Numbered from the stretch's first letter, positions 16,012-25,910 are shown. The stretch: DNA of 64,000 nt from Paenibacillus donghaensis (GCF_002192415.1 NZ_CP021780.1:7316001-7380000); one strand, 5' to 3'. Program-made: numbers and translations. The notes: generated by a model from the sequence alone, not told the origin.

Positions 16012-17340
16012 TTGCGGGATGCGTACTATAATGAAATCACTTTCTTATACCAAGATCCGGTTATTCTGCAGGTTGGGGTGGGGTTATTGACAGATTCAGA
16101 TCCATCATTTGATCGTTTTTTTGACAGTATGGAATTGCTTGCGGATACGATCAGCGAATCGCTGCAGTCCCAGGTGACGATAGAGGACAGCAATCACCAT
16201 GTGATCGGCTATAGCTCCCACCAAACGGAGAGTGACCCGGCACGAATCTCCACCATTATCGGCAAACGTGTGCCTAATGCAGTAATTATTGGTCTACGCA
16301 AAAAAGGGGTCATGCACCAGCTTCAGAACTCAGTGGTGCCGATCCGCATTCCGGCGGTGATGGAGGTGGGACTCGGGCCGCGGCTAGCCGTCTGCATCAA
16401 ACACCAGAAGGAGGTCCTCGGTTATATCTGGGTCGTGGACACCGGCAAGCTGGCCGAAGGCCATGCCGAGAGCATTGTGGAGAAGGCCGCCGCCATAGCG
16501 GGCAGATATCTGCTGAAGCAGCGGGGCTGGAAGATGAAGCAGGAGAAGACGCATGAGGATTTCTTCTGGAAGCTGCTGACCTCGCATTATGCGAGCGAGC
16601 CGGCTATCCGGCAGGAGGCAGAGCTGTGGTCGATTCCGCTGCCGGGCAGTTATTACATCGCTGTGGTGGAGAGCGACAGGCTGCTGGATGAGCATTTTAT
16701 GCTGAAATTCCGCCAGAGCATGGACTCCTTCTCGGGGCTGCAGCTGCTGCTGGCAACGACGGAGCAGAATCGGCTGATTCTGCTGTTCAGCTTCCTGTTT
16801 CCGCTGCCCGGCAGGGAGGCGCTGATTGCTTTTATGCATAAGCTGACAGAAGGGATCGCGAAGCACGAAGAGGGCCGGCTGACGGCGGGCTGCAGTCTGA
16901 TGTATACGGAATATATCCATGCGGCGGGTGCTTACCGGGAGGCGGCAACGATTCTCGAGCTAAAGAAGCTGCTGCCCTATCCTGCCCGTGAGCTGCTGCT
17001 CTATGAAGAGGCAGGCTTCTGGGCGTACCTTCCGGCCATTCTGGAGCTGAAGCGAAGCCGGAACCGCCCCAGCCCGCTGCTCTTCCCACTCAAAGTGCAT
17101 GACCGTGAGCATAAAGCCGATTTGCTCAAGACGCTGGCGGTCTACCTGACGCTGGACGGGAACCTGAAGCAGTCGGCTGCTTATCTGCATATTCATACCA
17201 ACACGCTGATGTATCGCTTAAACCGCATAGCGGAAATTACGGGCAAAAGCCTCAAGGATACCGCTTATCGTACCTCGGTCTATCTGGATCTGCTAACAGA
17301 GGAGACCGCGCACCTGAACCAGTGGTTCAGCCCGGTATAA
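16012..17340 (+). CDS. PucR/CdaR family transcriptional regulator
   Basis: Up to 442 residues; the start is uncertain. The frame opens at a TTG at 16012 without a ribosome site; a TTG at 16087 behind a G-rich stretch or the ATG at 16129 are alternatives. The N-terminal region with VTIEDSNHHVIGYSSH near residue 55 resembles the GAF-like sensor of PucR-type activators. The C-terminus has the diagnostic helix-turn-helix, LLKTLAVYLTLDGNLKQSAA then LHIHTNTLMYRLNRI. Such proteins activate purine, sugar-acid or amino acid catabolic genes after sensing a small ligand. It precedes tgl by about 75 bases, which need not mean co-regulation. Confidence 0.85.
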   Translation: MRDAYYNEITFLYQDPVILQVGVGLLTDSDPSFDRFFDSMELLADTISESLQSQVTIEDSNHHVIGYSSHQTESDPARISTIIGKRVPNAVIIGLRKKGVMHQLQNSVVPIRIPAVMEVGLGPRLAVCIKHQKEVLGYIWVVDTGKLAEGHAESIVEKAAAIAGRYLLKQRGWKMKQEKTHEDFFWKLLTSHYASEPAIRQEAELWSIPLPGSYYIAVVESDRLLDEHFMLKFRQSMDSFSGLQLLLATTEQNRLILLFSFLFPLPGREALIAFMHKLTEGIAKHEEGRLTAGCSLMYTEYIHAAGAYREAATILELKKLLPYPARELLLYEEAGFWAYLPAILELKRSRNRPSPLLFPLKVHDREHKADLLKTLAVYLTLDGNLKQSAAYLHIHTNTLMYRLNRIAEITGKSLKDTAYRTSVYLDLLTEETAHLNQWFSPV

Positions 17341-17415
17341 TGCCCGATTGCCCCGCACCAATGGCAGATGCCAGGCGTACAATAACCTATATTGGAATAT
17401 AGGGAGGTACGAAAC

Positions 17416-18138
17416 ATGGTAGGAGCTGTGCGAAACCCCGCAGCGCAGGCATTTGAGCGCAATATGCGGGAGCAGATTATTTCTTCAGCCAGGGATTTGA
17501 ATGCGAGCGGCGCGGATTTTGCCGTCTTCAACGAATCCCGCTGCAATCCGCTGTTCTGGCTCCGCACAGATAACGGGGGATTTCAGCTGCGGCGCGGAGT
17601 ACAGCCGTCTGAGGCGATTATGGATATATACACCAATGGCCGGATGTATGCTTTTGAATGTGCTACAGCGATGGTAATTGTTCTTTACCGGGCAACGCTG
17701 CTGTCCATCGGGGAGGCTGCGTTCAACCGGCATTTCAACGATCTGTTTCTGTGGGATTGGAATTATGACAGCAATCTGCGGCTGATTACAACTTATACGA
17801 AGCAGGAGATTCTGCCGGGAGACATCGTCTACTTCAAGAATCCTGATCATGATCCGGGCAAGCCGGAATGGCAGGGCGAGAACGCAGTGAAGCTGGGTCC
17901 GGACCTCTATTACGGCCATGGCATCGGCATCACTTCAGCGGAGCAAATTATTGCCTCACTAAATGAAGAACGGTTCCCGGGCAGCCGGGTAAGTGCCTAT
18001 TACACCGATGAGGCGCTGCATCCCGATTTCGAGTATCTGCGGATGCTGTCCACACGACTGGATACAGTTCCAGGCAGCAGCGGGTCACGCTCCAGAATCT
18101 TCTCCAGAATTGGAGCAAGAACCTCTATTTACAGGTAG
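17416..18138 (+). CDS. tgl: Spore-coat protein-glutamine gamma-glutamyltransferase (transglutaminase)
   Basis: 240 residues from the ATG at 17416, 8 bases behind AGGGAGG; an upstream TTG overlaps that site. Tgl crosslinks spore-coat proteins through glutamine-lysine isopeptide bonds. The active cysteine lies in FECATAMVIV (Cys82), with WQGEN (Glu155) and YYGHGIGI (His168) spaced 13 residues apart as in the Bacillus subtilis enzyme. KNPDHDPGKP matches the family. The N-terminus is shorter than that of B. subtilis Tgl. The gene is a marker of endospore formation and is probably expressed late in the mother cell; I could not identify the promoter. Confidence 0.93.
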   Translation: MVGAVRNPAAQAFERNMREQIISSARDLNASGADFAVFNESRCNPLFWLRTDNGGFQLRRGVQPSEAIMDIYTNGRMYAFECATAMVIVLYRATLLSIGEAAFNRHFNDLFLWDWNYDSNLRLITTYTKQEILPGDIVYFKNPDHDPGKPEWQGENAVKLGPDLYYGHGIGITSAEQIIASLNEERFPGSRVSAYYTDEALHPDFEYLRMLSTRLDTVPGSSGSRSRIFSRIGARTSIYR

Positions 18139-18206
18139 GATGGAGAGGAGAAGAGAGCTGTCCTCATGCAGGATGCGCAGCCATCCATCGGCTATCCGGT
18201 TGCTGC

Positions 18207-19859
18207 TTACTGCCCGGAACGGAATTTCAGCGGGTGGACTCCGGTCGTTTTTTTGAACACGGTACTGAAATAATGGGGATTCTCGTAGCCTACACGTTCG
18301 GAAATCTCCATAACCTTCAGATCCGTAGCCAGCAGCAGCTCCTTCGCCTTGCCAATGCGGATTCCGGTGATATAATCGGTGATCGTCTCACCGGTCTCCT
18401 TCTTAAAGATCAGGCTGATATAATTCGGTGTCAGAAATACTTCCTCGGCGATCCGGCTAATCGACAGTTCCTGCGCATACCCCTCCTGCACCAGCTTCTT
18501 GATGGCCAGAATGGTCCGGCTGTTCTTGGAAGCGTTCTTATGGGCCACCTGGGAGACCAGTCCATCAAACAGCGACAGCATATAGGCCTTCAGTTCCGTA
18601 ATATTCTGCTGTGCATACAGCGAGTTCATCAGCTGCAACCGGCTCTGTGCAGCCGCCTCTGTTTCCTCCACAATCTCATATAGCGTTCGAGCCGCTGTGA
18701 AGATCAGCTCAGCGCAGATGCTCTGTACATAGTCAATATGCAGCTTCGGCTGGGCCAGCCTTGAGAACAGGGATTCGATCAACTCACGGACCTGCTCCTT
18801 ATGCCCTACCTTCAGTTCGTTCATCAGCCGGGTATGGAATTTGTAGACAAAAGTGCTCTCCAGTGTCTCTGTATCCGGCTGGATATCCTTGATATGGAGG
18901 ATCGAGCTGTGGCCGGTATAGAATTTATACACGAGCGCGCTTAGCGCCTCCTTGTAGGAGCTCTCCAGCCTACCTATTTCGCAGGTTCTGCCGATGCCGA
19001 CGGACACCGTCAGCCGGAGATACTTCTGGATATTGCCGGCTATCTGTTCGCAGATGGCGGAGAGCGCGTCCGGTGCTGAGCTGGCCCCCACGCTAGCATC
19101 CGCGTCTGCATTTGGGTCCCCGGCTGCTGTCCGGCTGAATAGAAGCACGAATTCATTCTCGTTGGCTACACAGCAGATGCCGCAGCCGTGGCTGGCCAGA
19201 CATTCGCTGATAATATTCTGGATCGAGAAATAGAGCAGCTGCTTGTATTCCTCCGAGAATTTATCGATCGCGGTCTGGTAATCGTCCAGCTGCAGCACCC
19301 CAACGGTCAAGGGTTCACCCCGCTGGAAGGGGAGGGCGAAATAGTCGATTTTGTCCCAAATATCCTCTTCATTCCAGTACAATCCAGATAACAGATTCTG
19401 CAGGAATTTCTCGCGCAAGAGCGGCATATTCTCCTGCAGCTGCTGCTTCAGCTGTTCCATATGGCTATGGGTGTCGTGTTCGTGGTGCAGCCGGTCAATA
19501 ACCTTGCGGAAGATGTCGCGGACTTCATTCAGCTTCACTGGCTTGAGAATATAACCCTCCGCATTGACCTTCATGGCACTCTGGGCATAAGCGAAGTCCT
19601 GTGCTCCGCTGATGATAATAATCTTCGTGGCGCTTCCGGCAGCCTTCAGCTTCTCCGCTACCTGCAGCCCGTCCAGCAGCGGCATCATAATGTCGGTGAA
19701 CAGGATGTCGGGCTGATGCTGTAGGCATAGATCATAAGCCTCCTGCCCATCCGCAGCCTCAGCTACAATCTCAATCCCGAACTCTTCCCGCCATTTGAAC
19801 ACCTTCACCAGGCTGCTGCGGATAAACGGCTCATCATCGGCTATGATCATCGTCAACAT
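18207..19859 (-). CDS. YesN-type response regulator with AraC DNA-binding domain
   Basis: 550 residues behind GGAGGAGGAG. The receiver domain spans about 1-125, with IIADDEP (acidic pair), the phosphorylated Asp in ILFTDIMMP and ILKPVKL (Lys). The middle region with LTVSVGIGRTCE is of the kind found in these long regulators. The C-terminus is a double helix-turn-helix of AraC type: ISRIAEEVFLTPNYISLIFK then VMEISERVGYENPHYFSTVF. It is coupled to the sensor kinase by a 26-base overlap. Together they most likely control the divergent binding-protein gene and the downstream ABC/glycosidase genes. Confidence 0.93.
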   Translation of the reverse strand: MLTMIIADDEPFIRSSLVKVFKWREEFGIEIVAEAADGQEAYDLCLQHQPDILFTDIMMPLLDGLQVAEKLKAAGSATKIIIISGAQDFAYAQSAMKVNAEGYILKPVKLNEVRDIFRKVIDRLHHEHDTHSHMEQLKQQLQENMPLLREKFLQNLLSGLYWNEEDIWDKIDYFALPFQRGEPLTVGVLQLDDYQTAIDKFSEEYKQLLYFSIQNIISECLASHGCGICCVANENEFVLLFSRTAAGDPNADADASVGASSAPDALSAICEQIAGNIQKYLRLTVSVGIGRTCEIGRLESSYKEALSALVYKFYTGHSSILHIKDIQPDTETLESTFVYKFHTRLMNELKVGHKEQVRELIESLFSRLAQPKLHIDYVQSICAELIFTAARTLYEIVEETEAAAQSRLQLMNSLYAQQNITELKAYMLSLFDGLVSQVAHKNASKNSRTILAIKKLVQEGYAQELSISRIAEEVFLTPNYISLIFKKETGETITDYITGIRIGKAKELLLATDLKVMEISERVGYENPHYFSTVFKKTTGVHPLKFRSGQ

Positions 19860-21687
19860 CGCCTTGCTCCTCCTCCCAGGTAGTTACTATCGGTAATCGG
19901 ATGACCGCGAGCAGGCCGCAGCCATCCTCATGATTCTCATAATAGCGGATGCCATAGGCTTCGCCGAAGAATTGCTGAATCCGGCTGTGCACATTGCGGA
20001 TGCCGTAGGCTTCATTGCCGGGCTGCTTGTCATCCAGAAGCGCATTCAAGCGCCGAGGGTCGGCGCCCACGCCATCGTCGAAGACCGAGAGGCTGAGCAC
20101 CTCGCCGGCCGCTTCCACACGAATGCGGATCGTTCCCTTGCCGCGCCTGCGCTGGATGCTGTGGATCAGCGCATTCTCCACCAGCGGCTGCAGCGTCAGC
20201 TTGACCACTAGACAGGTACCGGCCAGCATCGGGTCCATGGCCTCCAGCTCATACTCCAGTTTGTCGCGGAAGCGGAAATGCTGGATCTGCAGGTAGCTCT
20301 CCACTTGCCGCAGCTCATCCTGCAGCGGAATGATGTTGCGTCCCTTGCTGAGACTATAGCGGAAGAAGTCGGACAGTGAGGTGACCATCTCGCTGATCTC
20401 GGGGATATCATGGTTAATGGCGATCCAGTTGATCGAATCCAGTGTGTTGTACAGGAAATGCGGATTGATCTGGGCCTGGAGTGTCTTCAGCTCCGCTTCC
20501 TTCTTGCGCAGCTCGGTGACATACAGCTTGTCGATCAGTGCCTTGATCTGTTGCAGCAGCTTGTTGTAGCGGTTGAACAGGTAAGCGAACTCATCCTTGC
20601 GCTTGTAGCGGATCGTAATGTTGAAATTTCCGCTCTCCGCATGCGACATCGATTGGATGAACTTGCGGATCGGAGCGGAGATATTCTCCGACAGCAGCAG
20701 GGCCATCATTAGCGAGATCAGCATACAGCTGCTGATGACGATGTACATCACCCGCCGGAAGGAAGCCAGCTCACCGTTCAACTCCCGGACCGGCGAGAAA
20801 GAGAGGATGGTCCAGCCACTATCCATATTCTTATAGGAGACCAGCATCTCCTCGCCTCCGATCTGATGAGTGAAGGTCCGGAAGCCGCCCGGGTCAATAT
20901 CGGCTGTGCCCAGCTTGCCATAGTAGCTCTGGGTGCTGATATTCTGACCCACCAGCGCTTCTTCCGGGCTGATCGCAATGGTTCCGGTCTGATCGGCGAT
21001 ATAGATCCGGCTGTTTGGCGTAGGTTTATAATGCTCCAGCAGCGAGGTGAACTCCGTAACCGGAATATCCAGTGTAAGCAGCCCCGCATAAGGCAGCTGA
21101 GTATGGCGGATACCGAACAGCCGCTTGGCGAATTTGAGCGTGAACTGGGAATCAAGCGAGCTGACGCCCACCACGGTGAAATCCGACTGGGCCGGGATGC
21201 TCCGGTACCAAGGCTTCTGCGAGATCAGGTCGATATTGTACACCCGTCTGGAGAAATTGTATTGGGTATATTCCGGGCGGTTCAGCATATAGAGCATCGG
21301 GACAAACCGGCTGCCGGAGGTTCCGTTGGCCGGGAAATTCTCCAGCATTTTGTTCAGGGACGTTAGTTCATTTATTATTCCCGTACTGTCGGTCGGCCGG
21401 TTGGAGGAGATCAGATCGGCGAACTCACTGTTCAGATAGAGCGAGATCATCGCATTGTTAGCGCTCTCAAACCGTTCAGCCATATTATCCTGAATCAGAT
21501 TCAGGTTGTTTCTCAGCGAGGTGCTCACATTGCGTGTAATAATGTTGGCGGACTTGTTATAGACGGCAACGGAAATAATGGTTGTAGGCAGCAGAACAAG
21601 GAACAGGAAATAGAGAATCAGCCGGCTGCGGATGCTGAAATTATACAGAAAGAGGGTCTTGGACAGCGTATCGAACCATTGCTTCAT
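19834..21687 (-). CDS. YesM-type membrane sensor histidine kinase
   Basis: 617 residues from the ATG at 21687 behind GGGGAGGG; a longer frame upstream lacks a ribosome site. Two membrane helices, near residues 20-40 and 295-320, enclose an extracellular Cache-like sensor. A HAMP region follows, then the His-kinase signature LQAQINPHFLYNTLDSINW with the phosphorylated histidine, and an ATPase domain with LQPLVENALIHS and DDGVGA. Such kinases usually respond to oligosaccharides or to a loaded binding protein. The divergent neighbour codes an unusual anchored binding protein that may be its partner. Confidence 0.92.
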   Translation of the reverse strand: MKQWFDTLSKTLFLYNFSIRSRLILYFLFLVLLPTTIISVAVYNKSANIITRNVSTSLRNNLNLIQDNMAERFESANNAMISLYLNSEFADLISSNRPTDSTGIINELTSLNKMLENFPANGTSGSRFVPMLYMLNRPEYTQYNFSRRVYNIDLISQKPWYRSIPAQSDFTVVGVSSLDSQFTLKFAKRLFGIRHTQLPYAGLLTLDIPVTEFTSLLEHYKPTPNSRIYIADQTGTIAISPEEALVGQNISTQSYYGKLGTADIDPGGFRTFTHQIGGEEMLVSYKNMDSGWTILSFSPVRELNGELASFRRVMYIVISSCMLISLMMALLLSENISAPIRKFIQSMSHAESGNFNITIRYKRKDEFAYLFNRYNKLLQQIKALIDKLYVTELRKKEAELKTLQAQINPHFLYNTLDSINWIAINHDIPEISEMVTSLSDFFRYSLSKGRNIIPLQDELRQVESYLQIQHFRFRDKLEYELEAMDPMLAGTCLVVKLTLQPLVENALIHSIQRRRGKGTIRIRVEAAGEVLSLSVFDDGVGADPRRLNALLDDKQPGNEAYGIRNVHSRIQQFFGEAYGIRYYENHEDGCGLLAVIRLPIVTTWEEEQGDVDDDHSR

Positions 21688-21820
21688 AGGTACCCTCCCC
21701 GCCAGGTGCTGGCAATCTCTGCTTGCCAATTCGCCAATAATATTGGAAGATATGAATCAGATTGGCTGGTACTTATTGTAAGGCGGTTAAAGTCGCACTG
21801 TCAACGGAGGGATTACAGCC

Positions 21821-23293
21821 TTGAAAAGAATCTGGACCCTGATCTTTATTCTGTGCATGGGCGGGCTTGCGGGATATGCCCTGCTCTATGAGCGCCCGCT
21901 GACCACGGATTATGCCTCCATATCGGAGGACGGCAGCGCCCCAAGAACACAGATTAAGGTGGCGCTGTACAATTGGACAGAGAATCTGGAGGTCAAGAAT
22001 GCAATTCAGCAATATAACAGAACCAACGCCGACCATATCGAGATTGTGATCATGAATATTTCCACCGATGCTTATAACGATACGCTGAACATGCTGATGA
22101 CGGCGGGACAAGGGCCGGATGTGTTCAGCGTGGACAATGCCTGGCTGGCGACTTATGTGAACAAAAACTATCTGGCTGACCTCTCCGGCAGCCTGGACAA
22201 CGCCTTCCTGAGCCGCTTCCCGCAGTGGGCTGTCCGTTACGCCGCCCATCCTCTGTTCAAGGGCGGACTGTACTTCCTCCCCTCTAGTGTGGAGACGGTA
22301 CGGTTTATCTACAACAAGCAGCTGTTTCGCAGCGCCGGGCTGGACCCTGAACAGCCGCCTGCGGACTATGCCGAGCTGGAGCGGGCCGCGCGCAGGATCA
22401 GCGAGGCGGGGTTCGGCGTGAACCGCTACGGCTTCGCGCTTGCCGCCGGAGATACCCAGGACAGCCTGCAGGCAGGGCTTGAGATGTCCTCCACCTACAG
22501 CGGGGAATATCTGTACAATTACAAGACTGGCCGTTACGATCTGGGTGTCTATGCCCCCTGGCTGCAGATGCTGCTGGCGATGAAGGCGGAGGGCAGCCTC
22601 TATCCGGGGGAATCGCTGCTGAAGAAGGACACTGCTCTGCGACAGTTCGCCGACGGCAATATCGGCATGATGGCAGTGACCAGCAGGGATTATGCCAAGC
22701 TGCAGGAGTATAAGCCCAAGGACGAATGGGCGGTTGTGCTCCCGCCAGCGGCGAGTTCTTCCAGCCGCGGAGCGGGAGCGCTGATGATGGTCCCGCAATC
22801 GCCGCTGGTCGTGAACAGCAAGACCGCGGACCGCGAAGCAGCGGTGAAGGTGTGGCGGTTCATGCAGTCGGAAGACTTCCTGTCCACCCTCTTCCAGCAA
22901 GGACTGGCGCTGCCGGTGGTGGAGGGTATTCTCGATTCGCCGCGCACGCCGTCCGGATTGGCCCATTTTCAGGAATTTTTCCCTACCGCCGCCGACTCCA
23001 TCTATCCCTTGGCACCGCAGATTATGGATCAATATGATCCGAATACGGTATCGATTGAACCGCGCAATTCAGGCGAACGCTCCCGCATGCAGCTGTATTT
23101 GCAGATCATTTCCGGGGAGAAGCCACTCCGGGAGGCGCTGCGGGGCGAGAGCGAGCGGCTGAATCAGATGCTGGATATTGCCGATACCGGGTATGTGTTC
23201 AACCGCGAGGAGTATACGTTTCCTGGCTTTGATCCGCAGCAGCCGCTTGACAGCACAAGCCTTAGCGATAGGGCGAGCGAAGCCCAGCAGTAA
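21821..23293 (+). CDS. Extracellular solute-binding protein, signal-anchored, next to the YesMN pair
   Basis: 490 residues, TTG start behind GGAGGG. Family-1-type sugar-binding fold: KVALYNWTENLEVKNAIQQY at the N-lobe, then GQGPDVFSVDNAWLATYV, and FYNKQLFRSAGLDP-like features (IYNKQLFRSAGLDPEQPP). The N-terminal hydrophobic segment is followed by YALLYERP with no lipobox cysteine, so it appears to remain anchored by an uncleaved helix or to be released, unlike the lipoprotein at 25911. It diverges from the kinase gene and is separated from the permeases by 650 bases with a terminator. A role as a sensory accessory of the kinase is possible. Confidence 0.85.
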   Translation: MKRIWTLIFILCMGGLAGYALLYERPLTTDYASISEDGSAPRTQIKVALYNWTENLEVKNAIQQYNRTNADHIEIVIMNISTDAYNDTLNMLMTAGQGPDVFSVDNAWLATYVNKNYLADLSGSLDNAFLSRFPQWAVRYAAHPLFKGGLYFLPSSVETVRFIYNKQLFRSAGLDPEQPPADYAELERAARRISEAGFGVNRYGFALAAGDTQDSLQAGLEMSSTYSGEYLYNYKTGRYDLGVYAPWLQMLLAMKAEGSLYPGESLLKKDTALRQFADGNIGMMAVTSRDYAKLQEYKPKDEWAVVLPPAASSSSRGAGALMMVPQSPLVVNSKTADREAAVKVWRFMQSEDFLSTLFQQGLALPVVEGILDSPRTPSGLAHFQEFFPTAADSIYPLAPQIMDQYDPNTVSIEPRNSGERSRMQLYLQIISGEKPLREALRGESERLNQMLDIADTGYVFNREEYTFPGFDPQQPLDSTSLSDRASEAQQ

Positions 23294-23372
23294 GCGAAAA
23301 GCAGTAACTTTTCCCCATACATTTCTGCTGCAACTAATCTTGATGAAATCAGGATCATTTAGTTGAAATGCC

Positions 23373-23705
23373 GAAATTAGATGCCTTTTTGGTTACTACT
23401 TGTCCTCCGTAAGATATGAGCATCAGAGACTAAGCTTCTTGATCGCCATAAGTACAACCCAGCTAATTAGTTGCGAATCTGCATCTAATTAGCTGGGTTT
23501 TTCCGTTTTAGAGCAAATAAGTGCGAAAAGGCATCTAATTTCGGATTGTGAGCGCTGAAGAATCGATTTACTCGATATTAGTTGCAGATTCGCACTTATT
23601 TGCCTGATAACATGTGTTTCAGCTGAAATTAGATGCACTATCGCATCTAAATTCTCTGAAGGCTCTAGGGCAGCACTCTAAATCCTCAGTGTGCCATAAG
23701 TAGTA
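23373..23705. mobile_element. Element E2: non-coding multi-hairpin element (family B cluster)
   Basis: The left end, AAATTAGATGCC then TTTTTGGTTACTACTT, is inverted relative to the right end, ATAAGTAGTAACC at 23695-23707. Inside are four family B palindromes: about 23464-23491, 23513-23541, 23577-23601 and 23625-23653. Each has a TGC/GCA core around 4-6 variable bases. The stretch from 23463 to the right end is homologous in order and sequence to 62757-63001. No gene is seen anywhere in 23294-23943. Confidence 0.5.
23458..23503 (+). terminator. Family B palindrome acting as an intrinsic terminator
   Basis: CCCAGCTAATTAG at 23458-23470 pairs perfectly with CTAATTAGCTGGG at 23485-23497 and is followed by TTTTT. 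The loop, TTGCGAATCTGCAT, is the core of the family B repeat. It lies about 165 bases past the binding-protein stop codon. Confidence 0.6.
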
Positions 23706-23708
23706 ACC

Positions 23709-23752
23709 AATCCCCCCGCTGTCCGGACTGCTGGCAAGCGGGGGGATTTTGC
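23709..23752 (+). terminator. Intrinsic terminator upstream of the ABC permease genes
   Basis: AATCCCCCCGCT at 23709-23720 pairs with AGCGGGGGGATT at 23737-23748, then TTTGC. It separates element E2 from the permease operon. Confidence 0.75.
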
Positions 23753-23943
23753 TATTAACGACTGCCCTACCTCAATAACCCGCACTGCTGTGTCCTCCCG
23801 GTCACTTGAGAGCGGCGCCAGGAAACTCTGTAGGATTTTTAACTTTTTTTATAGATGGCCATATTTAGTCTCTCTGCCTGAGCCTTTACACTTAAGTCAT
23901 GAAACACAGGAGCGTAAGCTCAAGGAATCAGGAGGCGTAGGTC

Positions 23944-24930
23944 ATGATTACTCGTGAACAGAAGAGCACGGCCCTCCCCGGGCAGTCCCTGCCGACAGGG
24001 AGAAGGACCAAGAAAGGCTCTGTACTCAAACATCTGCTGAAGAATAAAGTGCTGCTGCTGATGCTGCTGCCTGGTGTTGTTTTTCTGCTGATCAACAATT
24101 ACCTGCCGATGTTCGGCATCATCATTGCGTTCAAGAACATTAATTACGTGGACGGCATTCTCGGAAGCCCCTGGGTGGGGCTGGACAACTTCAAGTTCCT
24201 GTTCGCCACCGAAGATGCCTGGATTATCACCCGCAATACGGTGCTCTACAATTTCGTATTTATTATATTGAATCTGGTCATTGCCGTCTCGATCGCGATT
24301 GCCCTCAATGAGCTGAAGAATAAGCTGGCGGCCAAATTCTACCAGAGTATTATGTTCTTCCCGTATTTCCTGTCGATGGTTGTGGTGAGTTATCTTGTAT
24401 TCGCTTTCCTCAACGTGGAGTACGGATTCATCAACAAAGGGGTATTCGCCCTCTTCGGGCTGGATGAGCTGAACTGGTATTCAGAGCCGAAATATTGGCC
24501 GTTCATTCTGCCGCTGATCAACCTCTGGAAAGGGGTCGGCTACGGCTGTGTCATCTATCTGGCGGCGATCATCGGCATCGACAATGAGTATTACGAGGCA
24601 GCGCTGATCGACGGGGCCAGCAAGTGGAAGCAGATTAAGCATATTACGGTGCCGCTGATCCGGCCGGTCATTATTATCACCACCATTCTGGCGATTGGCG
24701 GCATTTTCCGCTCCGACTTCGGGTTGTTCTACCAGACTACGCTGAATTCGGGAGCCTTATATCCGACCACGCTGGTCATCGATACTTATGTGTACAACGC
24801 GCTGATCAACATGGGCAACCTGGGCATGTCGGCGGCGGCGGGGCTGTATCAATCTATTGTCGGGTTCTTCCTGGTGCTGGGCTCCAACTGGATTGTGCGC
24901 AAGGTCGACAAGGATCAGGCTGTCTTTTAA
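23944..24930 (+). CDS. Carbohydrate ABC transporter permease, LplB type
   Basis: 328 residues behind CAGGAGGCG. Six membrane helices are evident after a charged N-terminus. The ATPase-contact EAA loop is present as YYEAALIDGASKWKQIKHIT, and the opening, LLLMLLPGVVFLLINNYLPM, is typical of LplB/YtcP-like permeases. Together with the next gene it forms the membrane channel for an oligosaccharide; the ATPase is not encoded here and is probably a shared MsmX-like protein (established for this class). First gene of a three-gene unit: permease, permease, lipoprotein. Confidence 0.93.
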   Translation: MITREQKSTALPGQSLPTGRRTKKGSVLKHLLKNKVLLLMLLPGVVFLLINNYLPMFGIIIAFKNINYVDGILGSPWVGLDNFKFLFATEDAWIITRNTVLYNFVFIILNLVIAVSIAIALNELKNKLAAKFYQSIMFFPYFLSMVVVSYLVFAFLNVEYGFINKGVFALFGLDELNWYSEPKYWPFILPLINLWKGVGYGCVIYLAAIIGIDNEYYEAALIDGASKWKQIKHITVPLIRPVIIITTILAIGGIFRSDFGLFYQTTLNSGALYPTTLVIDTYVYNALINMGNLGMSAAAGLYQSIVGFFLVLGSNWIVRKVDKDQAVF

Positions 24931-24966
24931 CCCGCTGAACACGGGCGATTATGAGGAGGGGAATCC

Positions 24967-25860
24967 GTGACTACCAACGAAATATCCAGAACTGCCAACC
25001 TGATCCTGAACATCATTTTTATACTTCTGGCGATTGCCTGCATCCTGCCGATTGTGCTGGTGTTTATGATCTCGATAACGGACTACGACTACATTGTGCT
25101 GAACGGCTATCAGTTTCTTCCGGAGAAATTCAGTCTTGAGGCTTACGCCTATATCTTTAAGGACTACGCAGTCATTGTAAAAGCCTACGGCGTATCCATC
25201 TTCGTCACCGTGGTCGGAACGCTGTTGAGTGTCTTCATCTCTTCGCTGTATGCCTACCCGATCTCACGGACGGACTTCAAATACCGCGGCGTGTTCGCGT
25301 TCCTGATCTTCTTCACGATGCTGTTCGGCGGCGGCCTGGTGCCGTGGTATATGGTCTACACGCAGGTGCTGGATCTGAAGAACACCGTCTGGGCCTTGAT
25401 CGTGCCGATGCTGCTCTCGCCCTTCAACGTGCTGATCATGAAGACCTACTTCCAGATGTCGGTGCCGCCCGCCCTGATTGAAGCGTCCAAGATTGACGGC
25501 GCCGGGGAGCTGCGGACATTCTTCCGGATTGTGTTTCCGCTATCCCTGCCGGTGTTTGCGACTATTGGCCTCTTCAATACGCTGCATTACTGGAACGACT
25601 GGTTTAACAGCATGATTTTTATTACCGACACGAGTCTCTATTCCCTACAATACCTGATGTACAAAATGATCTCCCAGGCTGATTACCTCAGCCGCAACGG
25701 CGCGTTAATCCAAGGCTCGGCTACCGAAATCGCCAAGCTGCCGGGAGAGACGATCCGCATGGCGATGGCGCTGATCGGCATTGGCCCGATCGTGCTGGCG
25801 TACCCGTTCTTCCAGCGTTATTTCATCAAAGGCTTGACGCTGGGCTCCATTAAAGGCTAA
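24967..25860 (+). CDS. Carbohydrate ABC transporter permease, LplC/YtcP type
   Basis: 297 residues; GTG start with GAGGAGGGG upstream. Six membrane helices; the EAA loop reads PPALIEASKIDGAGELRTFF and the C-terminus AYPFFQRYFIKGLTLGSIKG is the standard end of this subfamily. It pairs with the upstream permease, 36 bases away. The substrate is presumably an oligosaccharide released by the glycosidases further downstream. Confidence 0.93.
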   Translation: MTTNEISRTANLILNIIFILLAIACILPIVLVFMISITDYDYIVLNGYQFLPEKFSLEAYAYIFKDYAVIVKAYGVSIFVTVVGTLLSVFISSLYAYPISRTDFKYRGVFAFLIFFTMLFGGGLVPWYMVYTQVLDLKNTVWALIVPMLLSPFNVLIMKTYFQMSVPPALIEASKIDGAGELRTFFRIVFPLSLPVFATIGLFNTLHYWNDWFNSMIFITDTSLYSLQYLMYKMISQADYLSRNGALIQGSATEIAKLPGETIRMAMALIGIGPIVLAYPFFQRYFIKGLTLGSIKG

Positions 25861-25910
25861 CCTCGGATTGCCCGATTAGCATAGATTGGTTACTAAGGGG
25901 AGGATAAATA

